Shown here in pieces: positions 39,590 through 50,644 of a DNA stretch of 64,000 nucleotides. Location: NCBI GenBank assembly GCA_946481695.1, contig CAMLON010000001.1, forward strand, positions 102,674-166,673, given 5' to 3'. The notes below the pieces were generated by a model. That model saw only the letters and a program-made list of their open reading frames with translations, did not search any database and was not told the DNA's origin. The translations under genes and the position numbers were made by a program. Each line of letters opens with the position of its first letter. Positions within the stretch are counted from its first letter, which is position 1. Source of the stretch: an uncultured Bartonella sp. Its GTDB lineage: Bacteria; Pseudomonadota; Alphaproteobacteria; Rhizobiales; Rhizobiaceae.

Positions 39590-40228
39590 ATGCGTTTTTT
39601 ATTGGTATTATCAGCCTTGCTGCTTTCGACAAGCACAGTTTTTTCTCAATCTGTTTCCGACGTTATTGGCCACGATAGCCAGAATAACAAAAAAAGTGCC
39701 GATGTTACGGTTTTTGTTTTTGCCTATAGTATGCTCAAAGAATCGGACAAAGTGTTTATGCCGATGATTGAAGAACCGGCAAACAATATGCTGAAGATCT
39801 GTAAAAAGCCTTCCCGTAAGGCAAGACAATGGGTCTATATGAATATTGTCCAGCAATACGATCATATTCTCAAGGAAATTTATCAATTGGAAAAGGGGTT
39901 GAGTATCAATGGCAAGGCAGAGCCTGGTCCCGTAGCCACGCGCATGGCAAAAACATTGAGTGAACGTCGCGATATGATGGAAACTGCACGTGCACTCGAT
40001 CTTTCTTCCGAAGTGGTGGAAGGGCGCATGGAAAACAACGATGCTTTGATGGATAAGGCACTCATTGAAACGGGCGATACTGTTGCATCTTCGGCATTTG
40101 ATACTTTCAGGGAAACAAATACTGCAAAAATAAAGTCCGTTCCTCAGGATATTGAAAAAATGTTGCAAGAAAATTGCCTGAAAGATCCGTCGGGGGAAGA
40201 GAATTTCATTGTACCATCAGCCCAATAA
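39590..40228 (+). CDS. Secreted protein of unknown function
   Basis: I do not recognise a domain. ATG 39590 follows AGGGGA and starts a clear Sec signal peptide (MRFLLVLSALLLSTSTVFSQS), giving 212 residues; an upstream in-frame ATG would bury that signal. The mature chain is charged and mostly helical, with a Tyr/Lys-rich middle (ARQWVYMNIVQQYDHILKE) and a single Cys pair (ICKK and ENCLKD) that might form a disulfide. It sits between priA and the small membrane protein before atpH. It is probably periplasmic, with no predicted activity. Confidence 0.7.
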   Translation: MRFLLVLSALLLSTSTVFSQSVSDVIGHDSQNNKKSADVTVFVFAYSMLKESDKVFMPMIEEPANNMLKICKKPSRKARQWVYMNIVQQYDHILKEIYQLEKGLSINGKAEPGPVATRMAKTLSERRDMMETARALDLSSEVVEGRMENNDALMDKALIETGDTVASSAFDTFRETNTAKIKSVPQDIEKMLQENCLKDPSGEENFIVPSAQ

Positions 40229-40338
40229 TCATTGTCCCCGTTTTCTTTTTTGCGAAAGCATGCATATAGAATCGTAACGCAGGTATTATAGGAAATGAAG
40301 CACAATTCGGGCTTTACAGGATCTGGAGGCAGGTAATC

Positions 40339-40731
40339 ATGATTGAACTATACTTTCCCCAAACTTGCGGAGAATGGCTTGCCTGGCTCGTGGCGTGGGG
40401 ATATGTGATTGTCGGCTTGTTCTATTTTTTCTGGCCGAAAGTCGCAATGCGTATGTTCTGGACCTACCCGCAACAAGAATCAGCATCACTTCTTGCGGCA
40501 ATAAGGGGAAATATGGGTGGCCTACCAATTGGTCTGGGGATAAGTTACCTGTTATTTGCCCAGCCATTTCTTGCGATTGCACTGTTTTTAGCAGCATTTT
40601 TTTGCATTGTAGGAAGGCTTGCTTCATTTATAATTGACAAAAGCTTTTCTGGCTTTAATGTCATTGCGCTATTAATCGAAATAGTGTTTGCATTAGCCAG
40701 TTTTGTTTATGCTTTCGGTTTTGTAGCTTAA
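40339..40731 (+). CDS. Small four-helix membrane protein (DUF4345-like)
   Basis: This 130-residue protein has four predicted membrane helices, near 12-32, 50-68, 70-92 and 105-128. The segment ASLLAAIRGNMGGLPIGLGIS resembles the conserved loop of the DUF4345 family, but I cannot confirm membership. A GGAGGC ribosome site is at 40323-40328. It lies before atpH with about 195 bp between, so it is probably not part of the ATP synthase operon. Function unknown. Confidence 0.7.
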   Translation: MIELYFPQTCGEWLAWLVAWGYVIVGLFYFFWPKVAMRMFWTYPQQESASLLAAIRGNMGGLPIGLGISYLLFAQPFLAIALFLAAFFCIVGRLASFIIDKSFSGFNVIALLIEIVFALASFVYAFGFVA

Positions 40732-40926
40732 ATATTAAAAAAATAAGGCATAGTTTTAAAAAGCAGCCTGTTGCGGTGTTGCGAGTCGCAATTGTGTATG
40801 CTAGATGGCTATCAACTTTTTAATATTTAAATAGCGGTTGCATACCGACAACGTGAAAAGTTATCTGGCATCACCGAGTTGGCAGTTTTTATGTCAGCTC
40901 TCTGCTAAGGGGAAAGACAGGATAGA

Positions 40927-41502
40927 GTGTCAAAGTCGTCTTCGCTTACATCTGCAGTAGCCGAACGTTATGCTGCTTCACTTTTTGATCTGGCACATGA
41001 ATCCGACTGTGTCGATGCTGTAGAAAAAGAACTATCTTCATGCCTTTCATCAATCGAATCAAATGACGATTTAAAACGTCTGGTTTTCAGTCCGGTTTTT
41101 TCATCTGTCGAACAGGAAAAAGCAGTGGCTGCTTTGTGCAAAGAAGCAGGAATGGACAAAAATAAGGCCAGTCGTTATGTCGCCAATTTTTTATGTGTTG
41201 TAGCATCCAACCGGCGGCTTTTTGTATTGCCGGCCATTGTTTCGGCCTACCATGCTATGGCAGCCAAATTCCGCGGAGAAATATCGGCGGAAGTTGTTTC
41301 GGCACAACAATTGACTTCAGCTCAGGAAAAAGAGCTGAAAGCAACATTGAAAGGTGTAGCAGGTAAAGATGTAACCCTGCATACAACTGTAAATCCGGAT
41401 ATATTGGGTGGTCTTATCGTCCGACTCGGTTCGCGTCAGATTGATACGTCACTTTTATCGAAATTGTCTTCGCTTAAGCTTGCACTGAAAGAGGTCGGCT
41501 GA
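40927..41502 (+). CDS. atpH: ATP synthase F1 delta subunit
   Basis: Delta links the F1 head to the peripheral stalk. The 191-residue protein starts at GTG 40927 (AGGGGAAAGACAGG lies upstream). It has the N-terminal helical domain with [12 protein letters not shown] and the conserved C-terminal block [23 protein letters not shown]. The TGA stop overlaps the atpA ATG by one base. It opens the F1 cluster; F0 genes are elsewhere, which is normal for alphaproteobacteria. Confidence 0.95.
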   Translation: MSKSSSLTSAVAERYAASLFDLAHESDCVDAVEKELSSCLSSIESNDDLKRLVFSPVFSSVEQEKAVAALCKEAGMDKNKASRYVANFLCVVASNRRLFVLPAIVSAYHAMAAKFRGEISAEVVSAQQLTSAQEKELKATLKGVAGKDVTLHTTVNPDILGGLIVRLGSRQIDTSLLSKLSSLKLALKEVG

Positions 41503-43031
41503 TGGATATTAAACCGTCGGAAATATCTAAAATCCTGAAGAGTCAAATCGAAAATTTCGGTAAAGAAGCCGAAGTTTCCGAAGTTGGTCAGGTTCTGTCT
41601 GTGGGTGACGGTATCGCCCGTGTTTATGGTCTGGATAATGTTCAGGCCGGTGAAATGGTCGAATTTCCCGGTGGTGTGCGCGGTATGGCGCTCAACCTCG
41701 AAACTGATAATGTCGGTGTTGTTATTTTCGGCTCGGACCGCGATATTTGTGAAGGTGATACGGTCAAGCGCACAAAAACCATTGTTGATGTTCCTGTCGG
41801 TCCGGAACTTCTTGGCCGTGTCGTCGACGCTTTGGGTAACCCGATTGATGGCAAAGGTCCGATCAATGCCAAAGAACGCCGCCGCGTTGATGTAAAGGCT
41901 CCCGGAATTATCCCGCGTAAATCGGTTCATGAGCCGATGTCGACCGGTCTTAAGGCGATTGATGCACTTATTCCGATTGGGCGTGGCCAGCGTGAACTCG
42001 TCATCGGCGACCGTCAGACAGGTAAAACGGCAATTCTGCTTGATACATTTCTTAATCAGAAGCCGGCACATGACGAAAATAAAGAAAAAGACAAACTTTA
42101 TTGCGTCTATGTTGCAGTCGGTCAAAAACGTTCGACCGTTGCGCGCTTTGTCAAGGCTCTGGAAGAACGTGGCGCACTCGAATATTCGATCATTGTGGCT
42201 GCCACTGCTTCCGAACCTGCTCCGATGCAGTTTATTGCACCATTTGCCGGTTGTGCAATTGGCGAATATTTCCGTGATAACGGCAAGCATGCATTGATCG
42301 GCTATGACGACCTGTCGAAACAGGCTGTGGCCTATCGTCAAATGTCATTGTTGCTGCGCCGTCCGCCGGGGCGTGAAGCTTATCCGGGCGATGTCTTCTA
42401 TCTGCACTCCCGTTTGCTCGAACGCGCAGCCAAGATGAATGATGCCCATGGTGCCGGATCGTTGACAGCACTTCCTGTAATTGAAACGCAGGCCAACGAT
42501 GTTTCTGCATATATTCCGACCAATGTTATTTCGATTACCGATGGTCAGATATTTCTGGAAACGAACTTGTTCTATCAAGGTATTCGTCCTGCAGTGAATG
42601 TCGGTTTGTCTGTTTCACGTGTCGGTTCTGCAGCCCAGATCAAGGCGATGAAACAGGTAGCAGGTTCGATCAAGGGTGAACTCGCACAATATCGCGAAAT
42701 GGCAGCATTTGCCCAGTTCGGTTCCGATCTTGATGCTGCAACCCAGCGTCTGCTCAACCGTGGTGCGCGATTGACCGAGCTGTTGAAACAACCGCAATTC
42801 TCGCCATTGAAGACAGAAGAACAGGTTGCTGTTATTTTTGCCGGTGTGAATGGTTATCTCGACAAGCTAGCGGTCAATCAGGTCAGCAAGTTCGAACAGG
42901 GACTTTTGGCGCTGATGCGGACCGATCACAAGGATGTTCTAGACGGCATTCGTAAAGAGCAAAAATTGACCGACGAGCTTAAAAATAAGCTTACAAGCAT
43001 TTTGCAAGCTTATTCCAAGAATTTTTCTTGA
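41502..43031 (+). CDS. atpA: ATP synthase F1 alpha subunit
   Basis: Alpha is the regulatory nucleotide-binding subunit of the F1 hexamer. At 509 residues it has Walker [10 protein letters not shown] (about 168-176), the arginine-finger region [14 protein letters not shown], and the signature [14 protein letters not shown]. Full length; start codon coupled to the atpH stop. atpG follows after 20 nt. Confidence 0.98.
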   Translation: MDIKPSEISKILKSQIENFGKEAEVSEVGQVLSVGDGIARVYGLDNVQAGEMVEFPGGVRGMALNLETDNVGVVIFGSDRDICEGDTVKRTKTIVDVPVGPELLGRVVDALGNPIDGKGPINAKERRRVDVKAPGIIPRKSVHEPMSTGLKAIDALIPIGRGQRELVIGDRQTGKTAILLDTFLNQKPAHDENKEKDKLYCVYVAVGQKRSTVARFVKALEERGALEYSIIVAATASEPAPMQFIAPFAGCAIGEYFRDNGKHALIGYDDLSKQAVAYRQMSLLLRRPPGREAYPGDVFYLHSRLLERAAKMNDAHGAGSLTALPVIETQANDVSAYIPTNVISITDGQIFLETNLFYQGIRPAVNVGLSVSRVGSAAQIKAMKQVAGSIKGELAQYREMAAFAQFGSDLDAATQRLLNRGARLTELLKQPQFSPLKTEEQVAVIFAGVNGYLDKLAVNQVSKFEQGLLALMRTDHKDVLDGIRKEQKLTDELKNKLTSILQAYSKNFS

Positions 43032-43051
43032 CCTAATGATGGGACGGTTTA

Positions 43052-43939
43052 ATGGCTTCGCTAAAAGATCTTAGAGATCGTATTGCCTCGGTTAAGGCGA
43101 CGCAGAAAATTACCCGTGCGATGCAAATGGTCGCTGCGGCAAAGCTGCGTCGCGCCGAAGAGGCGGCAGAAGCAGCGCGTCCGTATGCGCAACGTATGGC
43201 CGCGGTGCTTGCCGATCTCGCTTCACATATTGGAGCAGAAGATGCGCCAAAACTGATGGCTGGGACCGGCAAAGACGACGTTCACCTTCTGATCGTTTGC
43301 ACCGCGGAACGCGGTCTTTGTGGCGGGTTCAATTCCCAGATTGCCCGCCATGCGATAGAACATATCAAGCTGCTTCAGGTTCAGGGTAAAACGGTAAAAA
43401 TTCTGACTGTGGGGAAAAAAGGTTTCGATATTTTGCACCGCGATTATGGTCGCTTTATTGTCGACCATGTAAGTTTGCGCGAAGCAAAGCACCTCAAATA
43501 TTCGCACGCCAAGAATGTTGCTGATAAAGTTATCGAAATGTTCAAAAAAGGTGAATTTGACGTCTGCACATTGTTCTATTCCGAGTTTGTGTCGGTCATC
43601 AATCAGCAACCGACCTCGCAACAGCTCATTCCGGCTCCGAAAGATGAAGAGGATGAAGACATCCAGAACCAGAAAGTTGTTCCTGCTGTCTATTCTTATG
43701 AACCGGATGCAGCAACAATTCTGACTACGCTTATTCCCCGGAATATTGGAGTGCAAATTTTTCGGGCTCTATTAGAAAATGGAGCAGGTGAGATGGGCGC
43801 CAAGATGAGCGCGATGGATAATGCAACGCGAAACGCCGGTGAGATGATCAATAAACTGTCGGTCACATATAACCGTCAACGTCAGGCTCAGATCACGACA
43901 GAACTGATAGAAATTATTGCGGGCGCAGAAGCGCTCTAA
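43052..43939 (+). CDS. atpG: ATP synthase F1 gamma subunit
   Basis: Gamma is the central rotor shaft. The 295-residue protein starts [21 protein letters not shown], the usual N-terminus, and ends with the long C-terminal helix [28 protein letters not shown] is the conserved central motif. An acidic loop [12 protein letters not shown] (about 195-210) is a little more charged than in E. coli but usual in this order. Confidence 0.97.
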   Translation: MASLKDLRDRIASVKATQKITRAMQMVAAAKLRRAEEAAEAARPYAQRMAAVLADLASHIGAEDAPKLMAGTGKDDVHLLIVCTAERGLCGGFNSQIARHAIEHIKLLQVQGKTVKILTVGKKGFDILHRDYGRFIVDHVSLREAKHLKYSHAKNVADKVIEMFKKGEFDVCTLFYSEFVSVINQQPTSQQLIPAPKDEEDEDIQNQKVVPAVYSYEPDAATILTTLIPRNIGVQIFRALLENGAGEMGAKMSAMDNATRNAGEMINKLSVTYNRQRQAQITTELIEIIAGAEAL

Positions 43940-43951
43940 TATGGAAGGTAA

Positions 43952-45547
<1,596 letters not shown>

Positions 45548-45554
45548 TAAAATT

Positions 45555-45587
45555 GGTTCTGTCGCCTTTTATATTGGCGACAGAACC
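45555..45587 (+). other. Perfect 12-bp hairpin between atpD and atpC
   Basis: GGTTCTGTCGCC (45555-45566) pairs exactly with GGCGACAGAACC (45576-45587) over a 9-nt AT loop, starting 8 nt past the atpD stop. No T run follows, so it is not a standard terminator. It could mark mRNA processing or stability and reduce epsilon output relative to the three beta copies. Confidence 0.75.
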
Positions 45588-45709
45588 GTTTGCAGTGTCT
45601 TGCCCGCACGGGAAGATCTAATTTTGCACTGCAAATAGTTTGAAATCTTCAGGTCTTCTGGACTTATGCGGATTTTATCATTTGTCGTTAGTGTAAGGTG
45701 ACGAAAGAT

Positions 45710-46114
45710 ATGGCTAAGACGTTTTTATTTGAACTGGTTTCTCCGGAGCAATTGTTGCTTTCGGAGCAGGCAACAGAAGTTGTCTTGCCGGGAAGTGAAG
45801 GCTATATGACCATTCTTCCGGATCATTCTCCTGTTATGACTGCGGTAACCCCCGGAATTATTACTGTAAAATCGGCAACCGGCCAAATGTCTTTTGTTGT
45901 TTATGGCGGTTTTGCGGATATAAACCGGAATGGATGTTCTTTGTTGGCCGAGTCGGCGGTATCGCTCGAAAAGTTCGATATAAATGATTTGCAACGGCGT
46001 ATTGACGAAGCCCGTGATGTCTTCCAGGGAGCCGAGACAGATGAAGCCCGCAATAGAGCAGAAGATTTTCTTCATCAATTGACATCTGTCGAAAATGTTA
46101 TTTCGACCACCTGA
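45710..46114 (+). CDS. atpC: ATP synthase F1 epsilon subunit
   Basis: Epsilon couples the rotor to F1 and can inhibit ATP hydrolysis. I start at ATG 45710 (134 residues); a GTG four codons earlier is in frame but lies in the ribosome site AAGGTG. The N-terminal beta-sandwich has LVSPEQLLLSEQATEVVLPGSEGYMTILPDHSPVMT. The C-terminal helical part is short, as in other alphaproteobacteria. It ends the F1 cluster and is followed by a terminator. Confidence 0.95.
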   Translation: MAKTFLFELVSPEQLLLSEQATEVVLPGSEGYMTILPDHSPVMTAVTPGIITVKSATGQMSFVVYGGFADINRNGCSLLAESAVSLEKFDINDLQRRIDEARDVFQGAETDEARNRAEDFLHQLTSVENVISTT

Positions 46115-46166
46115 TTGGTCGAACTGTTCGGCTAGTCTATCAGAATTTTCAAATTTTACATTTGCG

Positions 46167-46191
46167 GGGCTACGTCTGTTAGCCCTTTTTT
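46167..46191 (+). terminator. Terminator of atpHAGDC
   Basis: GGGCTA (46167-46172) pairs with TAGCCC (46180-46185) and six T residues follow. The 3' arm and T run are repeated in a second tandem copy ending at 46216. Confidence 0.75.
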
Positions 46192-46216
46192 GTTACGTCT
46201 GTTAGCCCTTTTTTGG
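46171..46216. repeat. Two-copy 23-bp duplication of the terminator 3' half
   Basis: Units 46171-46193 and 46194-46216 both read TACGTCTGTTAGCCC plus a T run, differing only at the last base. The duplication gives two alternative 3' arms with T tracts for one 5' arm. Confidence 0.88.
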
Positions 46217-46562
46217 CTTCTTGATATTATAAATTCGGGAAATATTTTTTGAGTTGAAAGTTATTTTACATGTGAATTTGATTGAATTTGTAATTATTAT
46301 GATGTTAAAAAAATATATATACTGACTTTAATTTAAAAATATAATGATAAATCCGATCTGTTAGCTTAATCTTTTCGTTTCAATTTCAGTTGTATTAAAA
46401 AAATAGCGGTAGTCGGCGACGAATTAACTAATATTGTCGATTTCTATGATTGTTTGTTTATCAAAACGAACATCTATGGATATTTTTTCGAGCTTCAATG
46501 ACAATAGCGTTGTTAGCCTTTTGCAGGCAATTATGCAGCCCGTCATAATCGCGTCACCGATA

Positions 46563-46682
46563 GACGTGTTTGCAAGAGACGTGTTGACAAGCGATATGTT
46601 GGCAAGAGATGCATTTGATAGAAATGTACGTCCTGAAGATGTGCTTGCAAGAGATCTATCTGTCAGGCAAGTGCATGAAAAG
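46563..46682. repeat. Eight-unit 15-bp degenerate tandem array
   Basis: Units of 15 nt start at 46563 and every 15 nt up to 46668; the best match pattern is GAYRTGYTKGCAAGA. In the surrounding open frame they would read DVFAR, DVLTS, DMLAR, DAFDR, NVRPE, DVLAR, DLSVR, QVHEK. The pattern does not fit canonical pentapeptide-repeat proteins, and no ribosome site marks a start, so I treat it as a DNA repeat. Confidence 0.8.
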
Positions 46683-46941
46683 GTATCAGAAAAAACGATT
46701 AAAATCCTGGCAGCACCAAATAGCTATTGTTCATGGCCGGACACCATCTTTGAAGATCAATAGCGTTCCTTCCGAAACATAAAATTTGAAACAAAATGAA
46801 CAAAGCCTTGCGGCCGTTACGGATGCAGTTTTTTCTCGAAGCTTGTCAACTTCCAAAAAAAGCACCAATCATGCTGGAACCGGTAAATGTGAGCGTGTGC
46901 GGGCAATTGCCAATATACTGGAAATTTTAAAAAATATCGGC

Positions 46942-46961
46942 CGTTCCGGAAGTCCGGAACG
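46942..46961. repeat. Near-perfect palindrome
   Basis: CGTTCCGGA (46942-46950) and TCCGGAACG (46953-46961) are exact inverted copies separated by 2 nt. Role unknown; it might be a protein site or hairpin. Confidence 0.75.
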
Positions 46962-47106
46962 TTCATTTGTACCGAATTTCTTAACGTTAAACACCCGAAA
47001 CCGGTTTCAATTTTTTATCATCCTGTTTTTGTTTTGACGATTCAAGGCTTTCGGCTAAAACCGTTTCTATCAGGCAATAAAATTCTCGCACAAAAACGTT
47101 ATTCAT

Positions 47107-47137
47107 CAATCTTTATAGAAAGCTTTTTGAAAGATTG
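47107..47137. repeat. Inverted repeat with nested palindrome upstream of marR
   Basis: CAATCTTT (47107-47114) and AAAGATTG (47130-47137) are exact inverted copies, with a palindromic AAAGCTTT in between. It lies about 250 nt before marR. Confidence 0.6.
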
Positions 47138-47315
47138 ACTCATAAACGCCACAATTATTGGTTGAATGAACAACTTCAATTCTAACCTGTCGCATTTTCA
47201 AAATTATCGACTCTGCAAAGACTGAACCATCAGCCCTTTGCAGAATTCGGCCAAGCGTTTCCGGAAATCTTTAAACCGGTTCAACCCTTCGTGAGGAATA
47301 AGGAAGTGAATTGCG

Positions 47316-47351
47316 AACAAATTGTTAGACTTATATATGTCGCATCATAAT
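47316..47351 (+). promoter_or_regulatory. Probable marR promoter with overlapping operator
   Basis: TTGTTA (47322-47327) and CATAAT (47346-47351) with an 18-nt spacer resemble a housekeeping promoter, ending 37 nt before the marR start. The dyad AACAA-A-TTGTT (47316-47326) overlaps the -35, a usual place for MarR autorepression. Binding itself is inferred. Confidence 0.45.
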
Positions 47352-47387
47352 CATTAGCATGCTACATAAAGTCGCGGAATATAAATA

Positions 47388-47831
47388 ATGAAAAACGCCA
47401 ACCAATCAGTGTTGTTTATTGATTTGCTATTCAAGGTGAGCCGTAAATTGCGGAATCTGTTGGATGCCCGTATTCGTGAACATGGATTGACTTTGGCGCG
47501 TGCGCTAACATTATCGGCTTTAAAGGATCAGGACGATTTTTTTCAAAAAAATTTGGCTGAAGAACTGGGAATCGAACATGCGACTTTGGTGCGATTGATC
47601 GACGCATTGGAAGAGCAGGGGTTGGTTGTACGCAATGTTGCTGAAGATGACCGCCGCGCCAAACGTGTCACTTTAACGCCGGAGGGGAGGGAAACTGTCG
47701 AAGAAATTGAAGCTTATGCTTCTGAACTCAGTCGTGATGTCATGTCCGGCATAAAGGAAACGGGTATTGTCGGGGCAATGGGTGTTCTCCAGCATATCGC
47801 CGATGCAGTTGAAAAAGAGGGGCACGCATGA
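47388..47831 (+). CDS. MarR-family transcriptional regulator
   Basis: This is a winged-helix repressor that usually responds to phenolic or drug ligands. The 147-residue protein has the core helices and the recognition region ELGIEHATLVRLIDALEEQGLVVRNVAEDDRRAKRVTLTPEG with the conserved wing motif DRRAKRV. Its stop overlaps the MFS start (ATGA), so it is coupled to the pump and probably represses the marR-MFS-HlyD operon from the promoter noted upstream. Confidence 0.9.
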   Translation: MKNANQSVLFIDLLFKVSRKLRNLLDARIREHGLTLARALTLSALKDQDDFFQKNLAEELGIEHATLVRLIDALEEQGLVVRNVAEDDRRAKRVTLTPEGRETVEEIEAYASELSRDVMSGIKETGIVGAMGVLQHIADAVEKEGHA

Positions 47832-49477
47832 GCACCGGCGTTCTACCACTTCCTGACGACGAACGGGAACCACCGTTTCCAAATCCCGGCAAGATATTTG
47901 CCGGACCGGTTCACAAGTGTCTTCTCTATATTTTCGCAGCCAGTCTTCTTCAGTGGGTCTATGGTCTCGGCGCCAATATGGTGCAATCCAACATCACCCA
48001 ATTGACAGGTTTTTTCCATGCGACGGTTGAAGAAACGACATGGCTTGTCGGTGCTTATATGGCCCCGAATGTCAGTCTTTCCATTTTTCTCATCAAAATA
48101 CGCAATCAATACGGGTTGCGACTGTTTGCAGAATTGTCGATTATCGGCTTTTTATTGACATGTATATTGCATTTGTTTGTCACAAGCTTGCAATCGGCAA
48201 TTATTATTCGTTTTTTTGCCGGCATCGCAGCCGCACCTATGTCTTCGCTCGCCTTTTTCTATATGATCGAGGCGTTTGCACCGGCCAAAAAGCGTACCGT
48301 TGGTTTAAGCCTCAATCTGATGAATATTGCTCTTGCTGTTCCTTTATCAAGGCTGGTTTCACCTGCATTGATCGATCATGCCGGCTTTCACGCATTGTTC
48401 GCTTTGGAAATGGGACTTGCGCTTATCGGTTTCGCTTGCATTTTCTATTTGCCGCTAACGCCGATTAAAAGAGCCAAAGTGATCGAGAAGCTGGACTATG
48501 TCAGCTACGGACTCATCGCTGTCGGTCTTGGAATTAACGCGGCCATTATGCCGGTTGGAAGATTATATTGGTGGCGCGAAGTATCGTGGATGGGGTGGTG
48601 GCTCGCTATTGCCGTTTTCTGCCTTATGCTTGCCTCGGTCATCGAACTGAACCGGAAAAATCCGTTGATTGATCTGCGTTGGCTATTCAGCAAAGAAATG
48701 CTTCACATCGCAATTGTTCTTCTCATGTTCAGGATTTTGCTGTCGGAACAGGCGACACTGGCTTCCAATTTTTTCAACCTGTTCGGGCTACTTAATCGCG
48801 AAATGGAAGTTATGCACGCCGGAGTGGTGGTCGGCACGGTTCTGGGCGGTCTTTCCTGTGCTATATTTTTCAAGCCTGGCCGCGAGGATTTGTTCCACGT
48901 CATTGCGCTTATTCTGCTTGCTGGCGGGTCCTTCATGGATAGCCATGCAACCAACCTCACAAGACCGGACCAGATGATATTAAGTCAAGCAATGATTGGC
49001 GTTGGCTATGCGTTGTTTTTGCCTCCTTCCATGTCAAAGGGGCTGGCAACGGCTATTGCCAGAGGACCGAATTATATTCTGAGTTTTATTGCCGTCTTTC
49101 TGTTTACACAAAATACGGGTGGATTGATGAGTTCGGCGTTTTTCGGCAGTTTGCAAATTGTCTTTGAAAAATATCATTCAAATATCCTCACCCAACAAAT
49201 TGTGATGAGCAATCCGATTGTAGCAAATGGTGTCAATCAGCTCTCGGATGCCTACGCCCATGTGATCAGCGATCCGGTATTGCGACATAGCGAGGGGCTT
49301 GCGGCATTAGCAAAAAGGTCGACACTCGAGGCCAATGTTCTGGCTTATAATGATGTGTTCCGCCTTTATTCATGTATCGCTCTTATTGTTCTGGTGATGT
49401 TGCTCATCAGAATGGCTTTGCGTGGATATAAAAATTTTCGTGACAAACAAGTCCAGTTATCGACACAAACAGCCTGA
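47828..49477 (+). CDS. MFS transporter, DHA2 (EmrB-like) family
   Basis: This drug:H+ antiporter of 549 residues has about fourteen predicted helices, the DHA2 layout. The start is soluble and Pro-rich (DDEREPPFPNPGKIF), then helices begin near 30. ETTWLVGAYMAPNVSL and IIRFFAGIAAAPMSSLAF sit where family motifs C and D1 lie, though in divergent form. A large late loop (about 440-500) is unusual in length. With the following HlyD-family protein it should form an EmrAB-type pump; the exporter precedes the adaptor, the reverse of E. coli emrAB. Confidence 0.85.
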   Translation: MSTGVLPLPDDEREPPFPNPGKIFAGPVHKCLLYIFAASLLQWVYGLGANMVQSNITQLTGFFHATVEETTWLVGAYMAPNVSLSIFLIKIRNQYGLRLFAELSIIGFLLTCILHLFVTSLQSAIIIRFFAGIAAAPMSSLAFFYMIEAFAPAKKRTVGLSLNLMNIALAVPLSRLVSPALIDHAGFHALFALEMGLALIGFACIFYLPLTPIKRAKVIEKLDYVSYGLIAVGLGINAAIMPVGRLYWWREVSWMGWWLAIAVFCLMLASVIELNRKNPLIDLRWLFSKEMLHIAIVLLMFRILLSEQATLASNFFNLFGLLNREMEVMHAGVVVGTVLGGLSCAIFFKPGREDLFHVIALILLAGGSFMDSHATNLTRPDQMILSQAMIGVGYALFLPPSMSKGLATAIARGPNYILSFIAVFLFTQNTGGLMSSAFFGSLQIVFEKYHSNILTQQIVMSNPIVANGVNQLSDAYAHVISDPVLRHSEGLAALAKRSTLEANVLAYNDVFRLYSCIALIVLVMLLIRMALRGYKNFRDKQVQLSTQTA

Positions 49478-49508
49478 AAAACAGGCGCTAAAATGCGGAT
49501 GAAATGGA

Positions 49509-50525
49509 ATGATAAGATTTTTACGTTCAAGAGCAACGGCTGTTTCTATTATTGCAGGTATTTGCGGGATATTGCTGATATTATGGGCATGGCAATTGCC
49601 GCCCTTTATCAGCAGTATCGAAACCACAGATAACGCCTATATAAAAGGTTTTGTGACGATGATTAGCCCGCAAGTGGCGGGTAATATATCAAGCGTGAAA
49701 ATCCAGGATTACGAGCACGTCAAAGAAGGTCAATTGCTTTTTGAAATAGAAGATCGCATTTTCAAACAGAGATTAGATCAGGCCGTTGCCATACTGGATT
49801 CAAAGAAGGCAGCATTGGCAAGTTCTTTTCAGCAGGAAGAATCAGCAAAAGCCGATATACGTTCAGCGGAAGCTGCCTTCACCAAATCGGAACTCAATTG
49901 GAAACGTGTCGAACCGTTGACACAACGCGGTGTATCTTCGCAAAGCAGCGAGGATTCGGCCCGCGCCGACCGTGACCAGAAAAGTGCGGAACTGGAAGTC
50001 AAAGTACAAGCTTTGAAGAAAATTCTCGTCGATCGCGAAGGTTTGAAGGCCGATGTCGAAAGTGCGGAAGCTGCCGTCGAACTTGCACAAATAGACTTAG
50101 ATCATACGAAGATCTACTCCCCGCGTGACGGGCGCGTTGGCGAAGTTGGTGCAAAACTCGGACAATATGTAACGGCAGGAACCCAGCTTCTGGCAGTGGT
50201 TCCCGACGATGTCTGGATTGTCGCCAACTACAAAGAAACGCAATGTGCCAATATGAAAATCGGCCAACCTGTGGTGTTCTCGGTCGACGCATTGGATGGC
50301 TATAAATTGAAAGGTCATGTTTCCCGCTTTTCACCGGCTGCGGGTTCGGAATTTGCTGTTCTGAAGCCGGATAATGCAACAGGCAATTTCACCAAAGTTG
50401 CCCAACGTATTCCGGTGCGTATCGAAATAGATCCGGACCAGCAATATGTTGACAAGCTTATCCCCGGTATGTCGGTCATTCCCCATGTTGATACATCTGT
50501 CGATCCGCAAAGCCATGGAAAATAA
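49509..50525 (+). CDS. HlyD/EmrA-family membrane-fusion protein
   Basis: This periplasmic adaptor has 338 residues with one N-terminal membrane helix (about 12-33), a biotinyl-lipoyl half TTDNAYIKGFVTMISPQVAG, a coiled-coil hairpin (about 85-195), the second lipoyl half LDHTKIYSPRDGRVGEVG, and a barrel domain ending IPGMSVIPHVD. It lies 31 nt after the MFS gene. The pair needs an outer-membrane channel, and none is adjacent. Confidence 0.9.
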   Translation: MIRFLRSRATAVSIIAGICGILLILWAWQLPPFISSIETTDNAYIKGFVTMISPQVAGNISSVKIQDYEHVKEGQLLFEIEDRIFKQRLDQAVAILDSKKAALASSFQQEESAKADIRSAEAAFTKSELNWKRVEPLTQRGVSSQSSEDSARADRDQKSAELEVKVQALKKILVDREGLKADVESAEAAVELAQIDLDHTKIYSPRDGRVGEVGAKLGQYVTAGTQLLAVVPDDVWIVANYKETQCANMKIGQPVVFSVDALDGYKLKGHVSRFSPAAGSEFAVLKPDNATGNFTKVAQRIPVRIEIDPDQQYVDKLIPGMSVIPHVDTSVDPQSHGK

Positions 50526-50644
50526 CAGATCATATTGAAACGGCTTCTTTCGTTTCATCTTCCGACGACTTTTAGAAAATTTAAAAAAAGCTATGAAACG
50601 GTGGCGGATTGCGTTAATTCGTAATCCTGCCATTTGCTTTCGGC

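Larger units (their letters stand above)
46115..47310. other. Gap between atpC and marR with several repeats
   Basis: About 1.2 kb with no supported gene. It holds the atpC terminator with duplicated 3' half, an AT-rich island (46220-46440), a 15-bp tandem array (46563-46682), a palindrome (46942-46961) and an inverted repeat (47107-47137). The open frames at 46434-46763 and 46786-47037 lack ribosome sites and known domains; the first owes much of its length to the 15-bp repeat. Confidence 0.55.

Noticed and set aside
46563..46682. Pentapeptide-repeat protein
   Set aside because: The five-residue pattern has Arg or Glu where the canonical fold needs a small residue, and there is no start signal.
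46786..47037. 83-codon frame upstream of marR
   Set aside because: No good start, no ribosome site and no recognisable fold; it contains the 46942 palindrome.
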